From assembly GCA_021789565.1 (NCBI GenBank), contig JAJYJL010000094.1, positions 1 through 12,459 on the forward strand: 12,459 nucleotides of DNA, given 5' to 3'. This document shows, one piece after another, positions 1 to 5,642 of this stretch. Below the pieces are notes generated by a model. It was given only the letters and a program-made list of their open reading frames with translations, made no database searches and had not been told where the DNA came from. How positions within the stretch are numbered: the first letter of the stretch is position 1; each line of letters opens with the position of its first letter. The stretch comes from Acidobacteriota bacterium (GTDB lineage: Bacteria > Acidobacteriota > Terriglobia > UBA7540). The position numbers and the translations under genes are program-made.

Positions 1-2699
1 CCGACCTTTTCCACCATGCGCTGCATTTCGGGATTTTCGCGCAGGATTTCCGCCGCCACAAAATTCAGCTTCTCGTCGCGGGCAATCTGCAGCAGGCGGT
101 TCAGCAGCTCGGTGCCCATGCCTTTCCGCTGGAACTCGTCACTGATGACGATGGCGACTTCCGCTCCGCCCCCCTCATGCAGCTTGCTGAGGCGACCGAC
201 TCCGAGCACCTGCTTCTCACCGCTTGCGGGATTGGCGTGTTCAACCACCAGGGCCATCTCGCGGTCATAATCGATATAGCAGATGCGGGTGAGGCGGTCA
301 TGCTCAATGCGGCGGCTCAGCGAGAGCATGTGGAAATAGCGCATGTAGACGCTGCGCTCGGAGAGCGTGTGATGGAAATTCACCATCAGCGGCTCGTCTT
401 CCGGGCGGATGGGGCGAATGACCACGGGCGTGCCGTCCTTCAAATTCCACTTGTAGCTGTACTGCGCGGGATAGGGGCGGATGGCCGGCTTGGGCAGTTG
501 CTCTTCGCTAACTTCGCTGCTGTGCAGGACCACGCGCGCGTCCAGCGCAATCATGCCGTCGCCCGAGACCAGCAGGGGATTGATGTCAATTTCGCGGATG
601 CGCCTCTGTTCGATGACGAGCTGGCTGAAGCGCACCATCAGGCGCTCCAGCGCGGCGAGGTCGGCGGCTTTCTGTCCGCGCACGCCCTTGAGGGCCGTCC
701 AGATGCGCGTCTGCTCCATCATGCGCCGGGCCAGGGTGGTGTTGAGCGGCGGCAGGGCCAGCGCGCGGTCTTTGTAAACCTCCACCAGTTGCCCGCCCGA
801 TCCAAACAGCAGGACCGATCCGAACTGGGCATCGAATGTGCTGCCCAGAATGATTTCGTAGCCCTTGAACTCGATCATGGGCTGCACGGTAACGCCCCCG
901 AAATTTCCGGGCCCCGTCTTTTCCAGCACGGAGGTTTCAATCGCCCGATAAGCCTGCCGGACGGCGGCCTCATCACGCAGGCGCAACTGCACCCCGCCCA
1001 CGTCGGTCTTGTGGGTGATGGTTTCAGAAAGCAGCTTCAGCACCACCGGGTAGCCCGCCTTCCCGGCTAGTTCCACCGCCTCATCTTCCGATTTCGCCGC
1101 AAAGGTGGGAACGGTGGGAATGCCATAGGCCGCCAGCAGCCGCTTGGATTCGTACTCATCAAGAAGTGTTCTGCCGGACTGCTGGACGCGCTGAATGATG
1201 CCCCGGACCTCGTCATGCCGGATGCCATTTTCCTCGCTGCCTGAAACCAGCATGGGCGTTTCATAAAGGCCGCGCAGGTTGTAGCTGTACTGCCACATGT
1301 ACTGGAACGTGCGGACCGCGGCGTCGGGATAGGGGAAAGTTGGAATGTCGGAGCGGTTCAGGATTTCCTGCCCGGCCAGAACTTGGGCGCCGCCCATCCA
1401 GCTTGCCAGAATCGGTTTGCCTTTCAGCTTTGAAAAGCGCCTCAACTTTTCGGCGGTCTCGGAAGGGTCGGTCATCGCCTGCGGGGCCAGAATCACCAGC
1501 AGGCCATCGGCACTGGGGTCCTGGGCCACAATTTCTACCGCCTTCGCGTAGCGTTCGGGCTCCGCATCCCCCAGAATGTCCACGGGATTGTTGTGGCTCC
1601 AGTGCGGCGGCAGAATTCCGTTCAACGATTCAATGGTTGAATCCGAAAGCACGGCCAGCTCGCCGCCGTGGATGGAGAGCGCGTCGGTGGCCAGAACTCC
1701 GGGACCGCCCGCATTCGTCAGGATGGCCAGGCGCGGACCTTTGGGGCGCGGCTGCTTGGCCAGAACTTCCGCCATGGAAAACAGATCGGCGATGCTGGAG
1801 ACACGCAGCACGCCGGACCGCCGGAAGGCGGCTTCCAGAACTTCGTCGCTGCCGGCCAGGGCGCCCGTGTGCGAAGCGGCGGCGCGGGCAGCGGCTTCCG
1901 TGCGGCCGGCCTTGATCACAATGATGGGCTTCGAAAGCGCCACTTCCCGGGCGGCGGAAAGAAAGGCCCGCGGGTCGCCAACCGATTCCATGTAGAGAAT
2001 AATGCTGTGGGTGCTGGGGTCGTCGCCGAGGTGATTGATCAGGTCGCCCCAGCCCACATCCAGCATCGATCCGACGGAAACAAAAGCGCTGAAGCCCACG
2101 TGCTCATGCAGGCTCCAGTCGAGGATGGCGGTGCAGAGCGCGCCGCTCTGGCTGATGAAGGCCACGTTGCCCGGCTGCGCGCCCGTGCGGGCGAAGGTGG
2201 CGTTCAGGCCGGAGAGTGGGCTCATCACGCCCAGGCAGTTGGGACCAATCAGGCGGGTCCTGCCGCGGCGAAGCTGGGCCATGATCTCTCGCTCCATCTC
2301 GGCGCCGGCGGCCCCGCATTCCTTGAAACCTGCCGAGATGACCACAACGCCTTTGACTCCGGCGTCCACGCACTCGCCCACAAGGCCGGGCACCGTGCGG
2401 GCCGGCGTGATAATCACGGCCAGGTCCACCGGCTCGGGCAGCGCCCCGACATTGGGATAAGCTTTCACGCCCAGCACCTGGCTGCGCTTGGGATTGACGG
2501 GATAAACCGTGCCGCCAAACGGGCTGCTGATCAGGTTCCACAGGAGAGTGCGGCCCACGCTGGCTGCGGCCTCGGTGGCGCCGATGACAGCAACACTCTC
2601 GGGGTAGAAGAAAACGTCCAGAGGGTGGTGCATCTGGCGGTAGATGTCATGCGCGCCTTCGATGGTTTGCTTTGCAGAGGGTTTCATTGGATTCGCCAT
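1..2699 (-). CDS. pat: Pat-like protein acetyltransferase (NDP-forming acyl-CoA synthetase fused to GNAT), 3' end missing
   Basis: I translated the minus strand from the ATG at 2699: 899 codons without a stop, running off the left edge. The start is preceded by a GGAAAGG Shine-Dalgarno about 5 nt away. Order of domains: CoA-binding Rossmann fold (about 24-120, V-A-V-I-G-A-T), succinyl-CoA-ligase-like domains (about 150-460, G-P-N-C-L-G and S-Q-S-G-A-L), ATP-grasp (about 505-730), and a C-terminal GNAT domain (from about 755) with acetyl-CoA loop Q-R-K-G-M-G near 856-862. This is the Pat/PatZ (YfiQ) architecture: lysine acetylation of acyl-CoA synthetases and other proteins in the cytoplasm. 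His277, in [10 protein letters not shown], matches the phospho-histidine of ADP-forming acetyl-CoA synthetases, which classical Pat is reported to lack, so a working synthetase half is possible. It lies 38 nt downstream of a broken stress-protein gene and may share its promoter. Very confident of family, less of substrate. Confidence 0.95.
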   Translation of the reverse strand, partial: MANPMKPSAKQTIEGAHDIYRQMHHPLDVFFYPESVAVIGATEAAASVGRTLLWNLISSPFGGTVYPVNPKRSQVLGVKAYPNVGALPEPVDLAVIITPARTVPGLVGECVDAGVKGVVVISAGFKECGAAGAEMEREIMAQLRRGRTRLIGPNCLGVMSPLSGLNATFARTGAQPGNVAFISQSGALCTAILDWSLHEHVGFSAFVSVGSMLDVGWGDLINHLGDDPSTHSIILYMESVGDPRAFLSAAREVALSKPIIVIKAGRTEAAARAAASHTGALAGSDEVLEAAFRRSGVLRVSSIADLFSMAEVLAKQPRPKGPRLAILTNAGGPGVLATDALSIHGGELAVLSDSTIESLNGILPPHWSHNNPVDILGDAEPERYAKAVEIVAQDPSADGLLVILAPQAMTDPSETAEKLRRFSKLKGKPILASWMGGAQVLAGQEILNRSDIPTFPYPDAAVRTFQYMWQYSYNLRGLYETPMLVSGSEENGIRHDEVRGIIQRVQQSGRTLLDEYESKRLLAAYGIPTVPTFAAKSEDEAVELAGKAGYPVVLKLLSETITHKTDVGGVQLRLRDEAAVRQAYRAIETSVLEKTGPGNFGGVTVQPMIEFKGYEIILGSTFDAQFGSVLLFGSGGQLVEVYKDRALALPPLNTTLARRMMEQTRIWTALKGVRGQKAADLAALERLMVRFSQLVIEQRRIREIDINPLLVSGDGMIALDARVVLHSSEVSEEQLPKPAIRPYPAQYSYKWNLKDGTPVVIRPIRPEDEPLMVNFHHTLSERSVYMRYFHMLSLSRRIEHDRLTRICYIDYDREMALVVEHANPASGEKQVLGVGRLSKLHEGGGAEVAIVISDEFQRKGMGTELLNRLLQIARDEKLNFVAAEILRENPEMQRMVEKV

Positions 2700-2737
2700 A
2701 GCAACCTTTCCATTCTGAACGCTATCGGCAGATCAAT

Positions 2738-3209
2738 TCAAGAGCTTGTGGCATGGACTTTCACAAATTCCCCCCGCGCGCCATCGCCGCGCCCCCAAAA
2801 AGTCTTCCTCAAAACCTTCCCGGCCACCGGTCCCATGGTGAAATGGCCAACCCCCTGGCGCCCCTGGCCGCCCATGGCAATCAGCCCGGCTGCCTGGATT
2901 TCAGCGAAGGCAGCATGCAGTCCGGCGCCGTTCCCTTGTGCACGAAACGCCGGATTTCAAACCCCTTCCCCGAATGCGCTGACATCCTCTCAGAAAACTT
3001 CTGGCCGCGCTGGTTTCAAGGTTCCGGAAAACTTCGTTGATGGGGTCTGGAAAAGCGTGGCAGGGACAGGTGAAAGTCAGCGGCTGGATAAGGTGCTGCA
3101 AAAAAAGCTTTGCCCCGTCACGCTGCGCCAATGACACAGCGTATTCGCAGGCCTTCAGCGAATATTCGGAAGAATCGGGGGGGCAGAGGATATTCTCGAT
3201 TCTGAGCAT
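2738..3209 (-). pseudogene. Universal stress protein (UspA family) pseudogene with two frameshifts
   Basis: From the ATG at 3209 (GGGAGGAG Shine-Dalgarno) the reading gives a typical Usp N-terminus: M-L-R-I-E-N-I-L-C-P-P-D-S-S-E-Y-S. It continues to N-L-E-T-S-A near 3005. There the Usp-like sequence moves to another frame (Q-K-F-S-E-R-M, then E-I-R-R-F-V-H-K-G-T-A-P-D-C-M-L). Near 2910 it moves again to the third frame (A-F-A-E-I-Q-A-A-G-L-I-A-M-G, ending K-V-L-R-K-T-F) and stops at 2738. Both shifts have the sign expected of a one-base deletion. The ATP-loop motif is also eroded (M-G-P where M-G-S/T is usual, and G-G-Q-G for G-T-H-G), which argues for real decay rather than two sequencing errors. 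An intact protein would be about 155 residues. It was probably once the first gene of an operon with the downstream acetyltransferase gene. Confidence 0.85.
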
Positions 3210-3213
3210 CGCG

Positions 3214-3324
3214 GCTCCTCCCAAAAAAGCTGCTGGGAGGAGCGAGTCCCCATCGAGCTGGGGATGGCTGGCTTGCCTCTCCTGCCCAGAAGCTAACCTG
3301 CGAACCTCGCGGTACCCTCCCAGC
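3214..3324 (-). promoter_or_regulatory. 5' leader with Shine-Dalgarno-sequestering hairpin and competing upstream pairing
   Basis: Read on the minus strand, three segments compete. Segment A (3324-3316) is GCTGGGAGG. Segment B (3243-3232) is GCTCCTCCCAGC. Segment C (3223-3214) is TGGGAGGAGC and contains the Shine-Dalgarno of the stress-protein start at 3209. B and C can form a perfect 10-bp stem with a 10-nt loop that buries the ribosome site. A and B can form 9 bp that would release it. Between A and B lie a 6-bp hairpin (3247-3264, TCCCCA/TGGGGA on the plus strand) and a short hairpin around GCGA/TCGC. The layout resembles a translational riboswitch or thermometer, but I recognise no known class. 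The pairings are read directly from the sequence; the switching is inferred. Confidence 0.5.
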
Positions 3325-3336
3325 AAATATCAAGCT

Positions 3337-3346
3337 AATCTATATA
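3337..3346 (-). promoter_or_regulatory. Possible -10 region for the stress-protein leader
   Basis: On the minus strand the AT-rich run TATATAGATT (3346-3337) stands out in GC-rich surroundings. It would place a start point near 3327-3335, just before leader segment A. No convincing -35 hexamer is seen, which fits an activator-dependent promoter; a Crp-type palindrome is centred at 3388.5, about 55-61 bp upstream. Confidence 0.35.
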
Positions 3347-3377
3347 AGGCCACAGCGCCGTGACCGAGAATACCAGC

Positions 3378-3399
3378 GGCTGTGACCGTGCGCACAGCC
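3378..3399. promoter_or_regulatory. Crp-type palindrome in the divergent uspA region
   Basis: GGCTGTG and CACAGCC form a perfect 7-bp inverted repeat separated by 8 bp. Read as a Crp site it is TGTGA, six bases, GCACA: one mismatch from TGTGA-N6-TCACA. It lies between the broken stress-protein gene (minus) and the intact UspA-like gene (plus, 3556), so it could serve either. Its distance to the minus-strand -10 resembles a class I position. The rest of 3400-3555 holds no gene I can support, only short GC-rich inverted repeats. Confidence 0.5.
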
Positions 3400-3555
3400 C
3401 GAATGTGGGCCGCGCGGGAGAATTAAGAAGCAGGCTCAGGCCCGAGAGCAGAGATGGGAATCCGGGCAGGGTCCGCCATAGAGAGGGTCCCGCTTGCAGG
3501 CTTCCGAACTCGTCCCGGAACCTTCCGCTGCCTGCGGCGGAGAAAGGAGCAAGCC

Positions 3556-4059
3556 ATGGATAAACCAAAAGTCATGGTTGCGTTGCGAGACACAGAAACA
3601 GCAGGGAGCCTGGCCAAACTGGCCTGCCAGATGGCCAGCCTGGCGGGAACCAGCGTGATTGCGTTGCACGTGATTGAGGTGCCCCCGGGTTTGCCCATCG
3701 ACGTGATGGACCCCGTCTTCGATCGGCCCGGGCAGCAGGTGCTTTCACTGGCCCGGCAGATTGCCTCCAACAACTTCTCCATGCACATCTCGACCAAGCT
3801 GCTGAAGGCGCGCAACGCCGGCGAGGCTATCGTGGGCGAAGCGGGTGAAGGGGAGATCGATCTCCTGATCATCGGATACCACCACAATCACCGCCTGGCT
3901 GAAACGCTGCTGGGATCGACCGTGCAGCACGTCACCCACCATGCGCCGTGCAGGGTGCTGGTGCAGGTTCCCGCGCCCAAGTCGAAAGCCGCACCGGTTG
4001 TGGTGAGCGAGAAGAAGGCGGAAGAAGGTGTCGAGGGGAAGAAGCCGCAAGCCGCATAA
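3556..4059 (+). CDS. UspA-family universal stress protein
   Basis: A 167-residue protein. I chose the ATG at 3556 because AAAGGAG sits 6 nt upstream and the Usp fold begins at once (P-K-V-M-V-A-L-R-D); an in-frame upstream start at 3454 would add a 34-residue arginine-rich leader without Usp features. The single Usp domain covers about residues 4-142: first strand, L-H-V-I-E, an I-D-L-L-I-I-G strand and a final C-R-V-L-V-Q-V strand. The nucleotide loop is only partly kept: G-Y-H-H-N replaces the usual G-x2-G, while L-G-S-T is intact, so ATP binding is uncertain. A charged, lysine-rich tail (about 145-167) follows the fold. Usp proteins respond to starvation, redox and energy stress in the cytoplasm. 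It is transcribed divergently from the broken stress gene and the acetyltransferase. Confidence 0.85.
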   Translation: MDKPKVMVALRDTETAGSLAKLACQMASLAGTSVIALHVIEVPPGLPIDVMDPVFDRPGQQVLSLARQIASNNFSMHISTKLLKARNAGEAIVGEAGEGEIDLLIIGYHHNHRLAETLLGSTVQHVTHHAPCRVLVQVPAPKSKAAPVVVSEKKAEEGVEGKKPQAA

Positions 4060-4166
4060 AAAACAAGTCCTGCGCCAGCTGCTTCTATGGAACCGGGCAG
4101 TAAATGGTGAGATGATAGGGGGCATTCGGTCGGGATTAATCTAAAAACGAATGAGGAGGAGTGGCG

Positions 4167-4439
4167 ATGCGGCTATCGGTAAAGGGCCTGGCCCTGGCCA
4201 TCGGAATCCTGTGGGCCGCTTGTATTTTTCTGGTGGGAATTGTCAATCTTGCTGCACCTTCCTATGGAGTGGCTTTCCTCGCGTGGGCAAGCTCCATCTA
4301 TCCGGGCTTTCACAATTCGCACCACTTTCTGGATGTGCTGGTCGGCACAGGCTACGGCCTCGTAGACGGCGGAATTGGAGGAGCCATCTTCGCGTGGCTT
4401 TACAATTGTTTTGCGGGAGCGGCAAAGCAGTCAGCCTGA
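4167..4439 (+). CDS. Small two-helix membrane protein (holin-annotated family)
   Basis: A 90-residue protein with a strong GAGGAGG Shine-Dalgarno 6-8 nt before the ATG at 4167; a GTG at 4161 overlaps that site and is less likely. Two hydrophobic helices are visible: about residues 6-28 (L-A-L-A-I-G-I-L-W) and about 53-80 (G-L-V-D-G-G-I-G-G-A-I-F-A-W-L-Y-N). The second motif recurs in small membrane proteins that databases often label bacteriophage holin, but no lysis or phage genes are nearby, so I would not infer lysis. Function unknown; inner membrane. It lies 107 nt after the stress protein and 24 nt before the next small membrane gene, probably one transcript. Confidence 0.75.
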   Translation: MRLSVKGLALAIGILWAACIFLVGIVNLAAPSYGVAFLAWASSIYPGFHNSHHFLDVLVGTGYGLVDGGIGGAIFAWLYNCFAGAAKQSA

Positions 4440-4463
4440 GCCCGCTGATGGCTGTCAGGGAAA

Positions 4464-4796
4464 GTGAAACCCTATCCTGACCGCCCGCCTGCGGATCCAG
4501 GCGCGAAAGTTTCGGGCGCTCCCAACATCGCCGTGCGCAAAAGATTCAACCGCTGGCTGGTCCTCATTACCGGGTGGAGCTTTGTCGCGCTGGGTGTGGC
4601 GGGGCTTTTTCTGCCCATCCTCCAGGGCGTGTTGTTTCTTCTGGTCGGCATCACCCTCCTCGCGGCGGAGTACGCGTGGGCGCGCAAGCTGCTCCAGAAA
4701 TTACGGGAGCGGTTCCCTTCCCTCGCCGCCCGTCTTGATACGGCCCAATGGCGCGCCCACGCTTGGCTCAAGCGAATATTCCCTCCCAGGTCATGA
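4464..4796 (+). CDS. PGPGW-type small transmembrane protein
   Basis: A 110-residue protein starting at GTG 4464, with a weak GGGAA ribosome site close upstream; the start is the least certain part. A basic N-terminal stretch (V-R-K-R-F-N-R-W) leads into two adjacent hydrophobic segments, about residues 31-50 and 53-69. The layout G-L-F-L-P-I-L-Q-G-V-L-F-L-L-V-G-I-T-L-L followed by A-A-E-Y-A-W-A-R fits the putative transmembrane PGPGW family, though the P-G-P-G turn itself is replaced by P-I-L-Q-G. An amphipathic basic C-terminus follows. Function unknown, inner membrane. Likely cotranscribed with the preceding gene. Confidence 0.7.
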   Translation: MKPYPDRPPADPGAKVSGAPNIAVRKRFNRWLVLITGWSFVALGVAGLFLPILQGVLFLLVGITLLAAEYAWARKLLQKLRERFPSLAARLDTAQWRAHAWLKRIFPPRS

Positions 4797-4867
4797 GGCG
4801 CGCAGCATTGGAGCTGACGCGTACCAGCCGCCCATGCAGGAACCCATGTGAGACAGGACGATCAAGA

Positions 4868-4931
4868 CCGTCACTGAGCTTTGTGACGCAGCTCACCGTG
4901 GAACCAACGAATCTGGACAATCATAAGTTAT
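4868..4931 (+). promoter_or_regulatory. Crp-type promoter, copy 1 of a repeated block
   Basis: CCGTCAC (4868-4874), seven variable bases, then TGTGACGCAGCTCAC (4882-4896). The same block with the same spacing recurs at 9998-10026. The core reads TGTGA, six bases, TCACC, close to the Crp consensus; the extra upstream TCAC half-site is about one helical turn away. The dyad is at 4889.5. AATCAT (4919-4924, four of six matches to TATAAT) would give a start near 4931, placing the dyad at about -41.5, the class II activator position. No coding gene starts downstream for over 700 bp. Confidence 0.6.
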
Positions 4932-5085
4932 GGAAGGAGGGTGCGCGAAGGCGAACAGGAAGCAACCAACAAGCGGAGCGAGATAGCAAGCACGAAGCTC
5001 CGCAAGGCCAGCGACTTAACGCGGCCAATTCGCCCCCACCCTCCTGAACTCTCTGTCGTCCGGTTTCGGCCGGTCCCATTTTTTT
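4931..5085 (+). ncRNA. Candidate structured small RNA 1 (unrecognised class)
   Basis: Perfect complementary arms nest here. P1: 4935-4943 with 5037-5045 (AGGAGGGTG/CACCCTCCT, 9 bp). P2: 4950-4955 with 5029-5034 (GGCGAA/TTCGCC, 6 bp). P3: 4973-4979 with 4997-5003 (GCGGAGC/GCTCCGC, 7 bp, 17-nt loop). P4: 5006-5013 with 5020-5026 (7 bp, one bulged A, loop ACTTAA). Together they form a closed three-way junction. The predicted start of the Crp-type promoter lies four bases before P1, and a weak hairpin plus T-tract ends at 5085. The overlapping reading frame from GTG 4941 has its start fused to the AGGAGG and an uninformative protein, so RNA is the better reading. It lacks the diagnostic sequences I know for tmRNA, RNase P or SRP RNA. 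Folding was done by eye. Confidence 0.5.
5060..5085 (+). terminator. Possible intrinsic terminator of candidate RNA 1
   Basis: CCGG (5060-5063), a 6-nt loop and CCGG (5070-5073) can pair, followed after five bases by seven T residues (5079-5085). The stem is short and the T-tract not directly adjacent, so it is a weak match. Confidence 0.35.
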
Positions 5086-5296
5086 CTGCGTCTCCGTCGT
5101 GCCATCAGTTAATCGCTACAAATCCCCAATGTTATGGTAAGAATAGGTGTATTCTGTTGAAGCTTTGGGGCAGGGCATGGCGGGGAGGACAAGCCTTTAC
5201 CAGGCGATTTTCAAGGTCATGAGTCCAATCTCGCCGCGTGGCTGTGCGTCAGGTTTTTACTTCCGCCGGGGTTTCCGCCTCAGCCTGCCAGATGCT
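5086..5296. other. Intergenic stretch with one short hairpin
   Basis: No supported gene. The only clear structure is AGAATA/TATTCT at 5140-5155 with a 4-nt loop, a possible operator or small hairpin. Open frames across this stretch lack ribosome sites and recognisable protein sequence. Confidence 0.4.
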
Positions 5297-5325
5297 TCGA
5301 TATTCTGAACTGCCTGCTGTACAAT
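5297..5325 (+). promoter_or_regulatory. Sigma70-like promoter for the sigma54-activator leader
   Basis: TCGATA (5297-5302, four of six) and TACAAT (5320-5325, five of six) are separated by 17 bp. A start near 5332 would give a leader of about 310 nt before the activator gene. An inverted repeat ATTCTC/GAGAAT (5324-5340) overlaps the end of the -10 and the start point, a position suited to an operator. Confidence 0.5.
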
Positions 5326-5372
5326 TCTCAGGGAGAGAATATCTGCGAGGGGCTGCCAGAGGGAACTTTTAT

Positions 5373-5459
5373 GGTGATGGGCCTGCAAACCAGGCCACCG
5401 GTGCCTCATCGGCCGGATCAAGGGGGACGAGTCCGGCAACCGGTCCTGCCCAATCATCC
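5373..5459 (+). promoter_or_regulatory. Structured mRNA leader, aptamer-like three-way fold
   Basis: Several perfect arms fit together. GGCCTG (5380-5385) pairs with CAGGCC (5391-5396) around the loop CAAAC. ACCGGT (5397-5402) pairs with ACCGGT (5439-5444), enclosing GCCGGA (5412-5417) with TCCGGC (5432-5437). A closing helix GGTGAT (5373-5378) pairs with ATCATCC (5453-5459) through one bulge. I compared it mentally with c-di-GMP, fluoride, cobalamin, ZTP, guanidine and SAM riboswitch signatures and none fits. An overlapping frame from 5371 gives a proline-rich nonsense protein and is rejected. Confidence 0.45.
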
Positions 5460-5508
5460 GGCGGGTGAAACCGTACCCCAGCCAGGTGCGTCTATTCTGG
5501 TAGAGCGA

Positions 5509-5548
5509 CGAATCGGTCCAAAGTCTACCGATTCGCCAGGACCGAATC
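5509..5548 (+). promoter_or_regulatory. Attenuator-like element with three competing arms
   Basis: CGAATCGGT (5509-5517) pairs perfectly with ACCGATTCG (5527-5535), a 9-bp hairpin. The second arm can instead use GATTCG (5530-5535) with CGAATC (5543-5548), and the first arm can use CGGTCC (5514-5519) with GGACCG (5539-5544). These helices exclude one another. It lies between the aptamer-like fold and the ribosome site at 5634, where an expression platform would be. No T-tract follows, so any control would be translational or Rho-dependent. Confidence 0.4.
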
Positions 5549-5642
5549 AAGACGTCACGGGCACACCAGGATTTGCCGGCATCAGGACTTGTGCGCCAGG
5601 AACGATCGCAAACGCCAAGGGCCCCTTGCACTCGAGGTAGCG

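Noticed and set aside
177..1070. A 297-residue plus-strand open frame
   Set aside because: Antisense to the GNAT and ATP-grasp parts of the acetyltransferase; histidine- and alanine-rich without family features.
1668..3134. A 488-residue plus-strand open frame
   Set aside because: It lies opposite the acetyltransferase gene and the broken stress gene, whose protein sequence is clearly conserved; it has no recognisable domain and is a GC-bias shadow.
3388..3391. GG-N10-GC spacing at 3378-3391 as a sigma54 promoter
   Set aside because: Only the GG and GC match; the -24 element is poor and the bases are better explained by the Crp-type palindrome.
4941..5222. A 93-residue plus-strand frame after an AGGAGG
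   Set aside because: The GTG directly abuts the AGGAGG with no spacing, the protein shows no domain, and the same bases form nested perfect stems.
5376..5459. Known riboswitch (fluoride, c-di-GMP-I) because of GGTGATGG and GCAAACC
   Set aside because: The other diagnostic segments of those classes are missing.
5560..5578. GGGCACACC followed by TTTGCC as a possible -24/-12 promoter before the activator
   Set aside because: The GG and GC are 13 bases apart instead of 10.
5257..5631. A 124-residue minus-strand frame
   Set aside because: Arginine- and tryptophan-rich low-information product, no ribosome site, covers the structured leader.
5371..5640. An 89-residue plus-strand frame in the activator leader
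   Set aside because: Proline-rich with no family resemblance; the region is better explained by RNA pairing.
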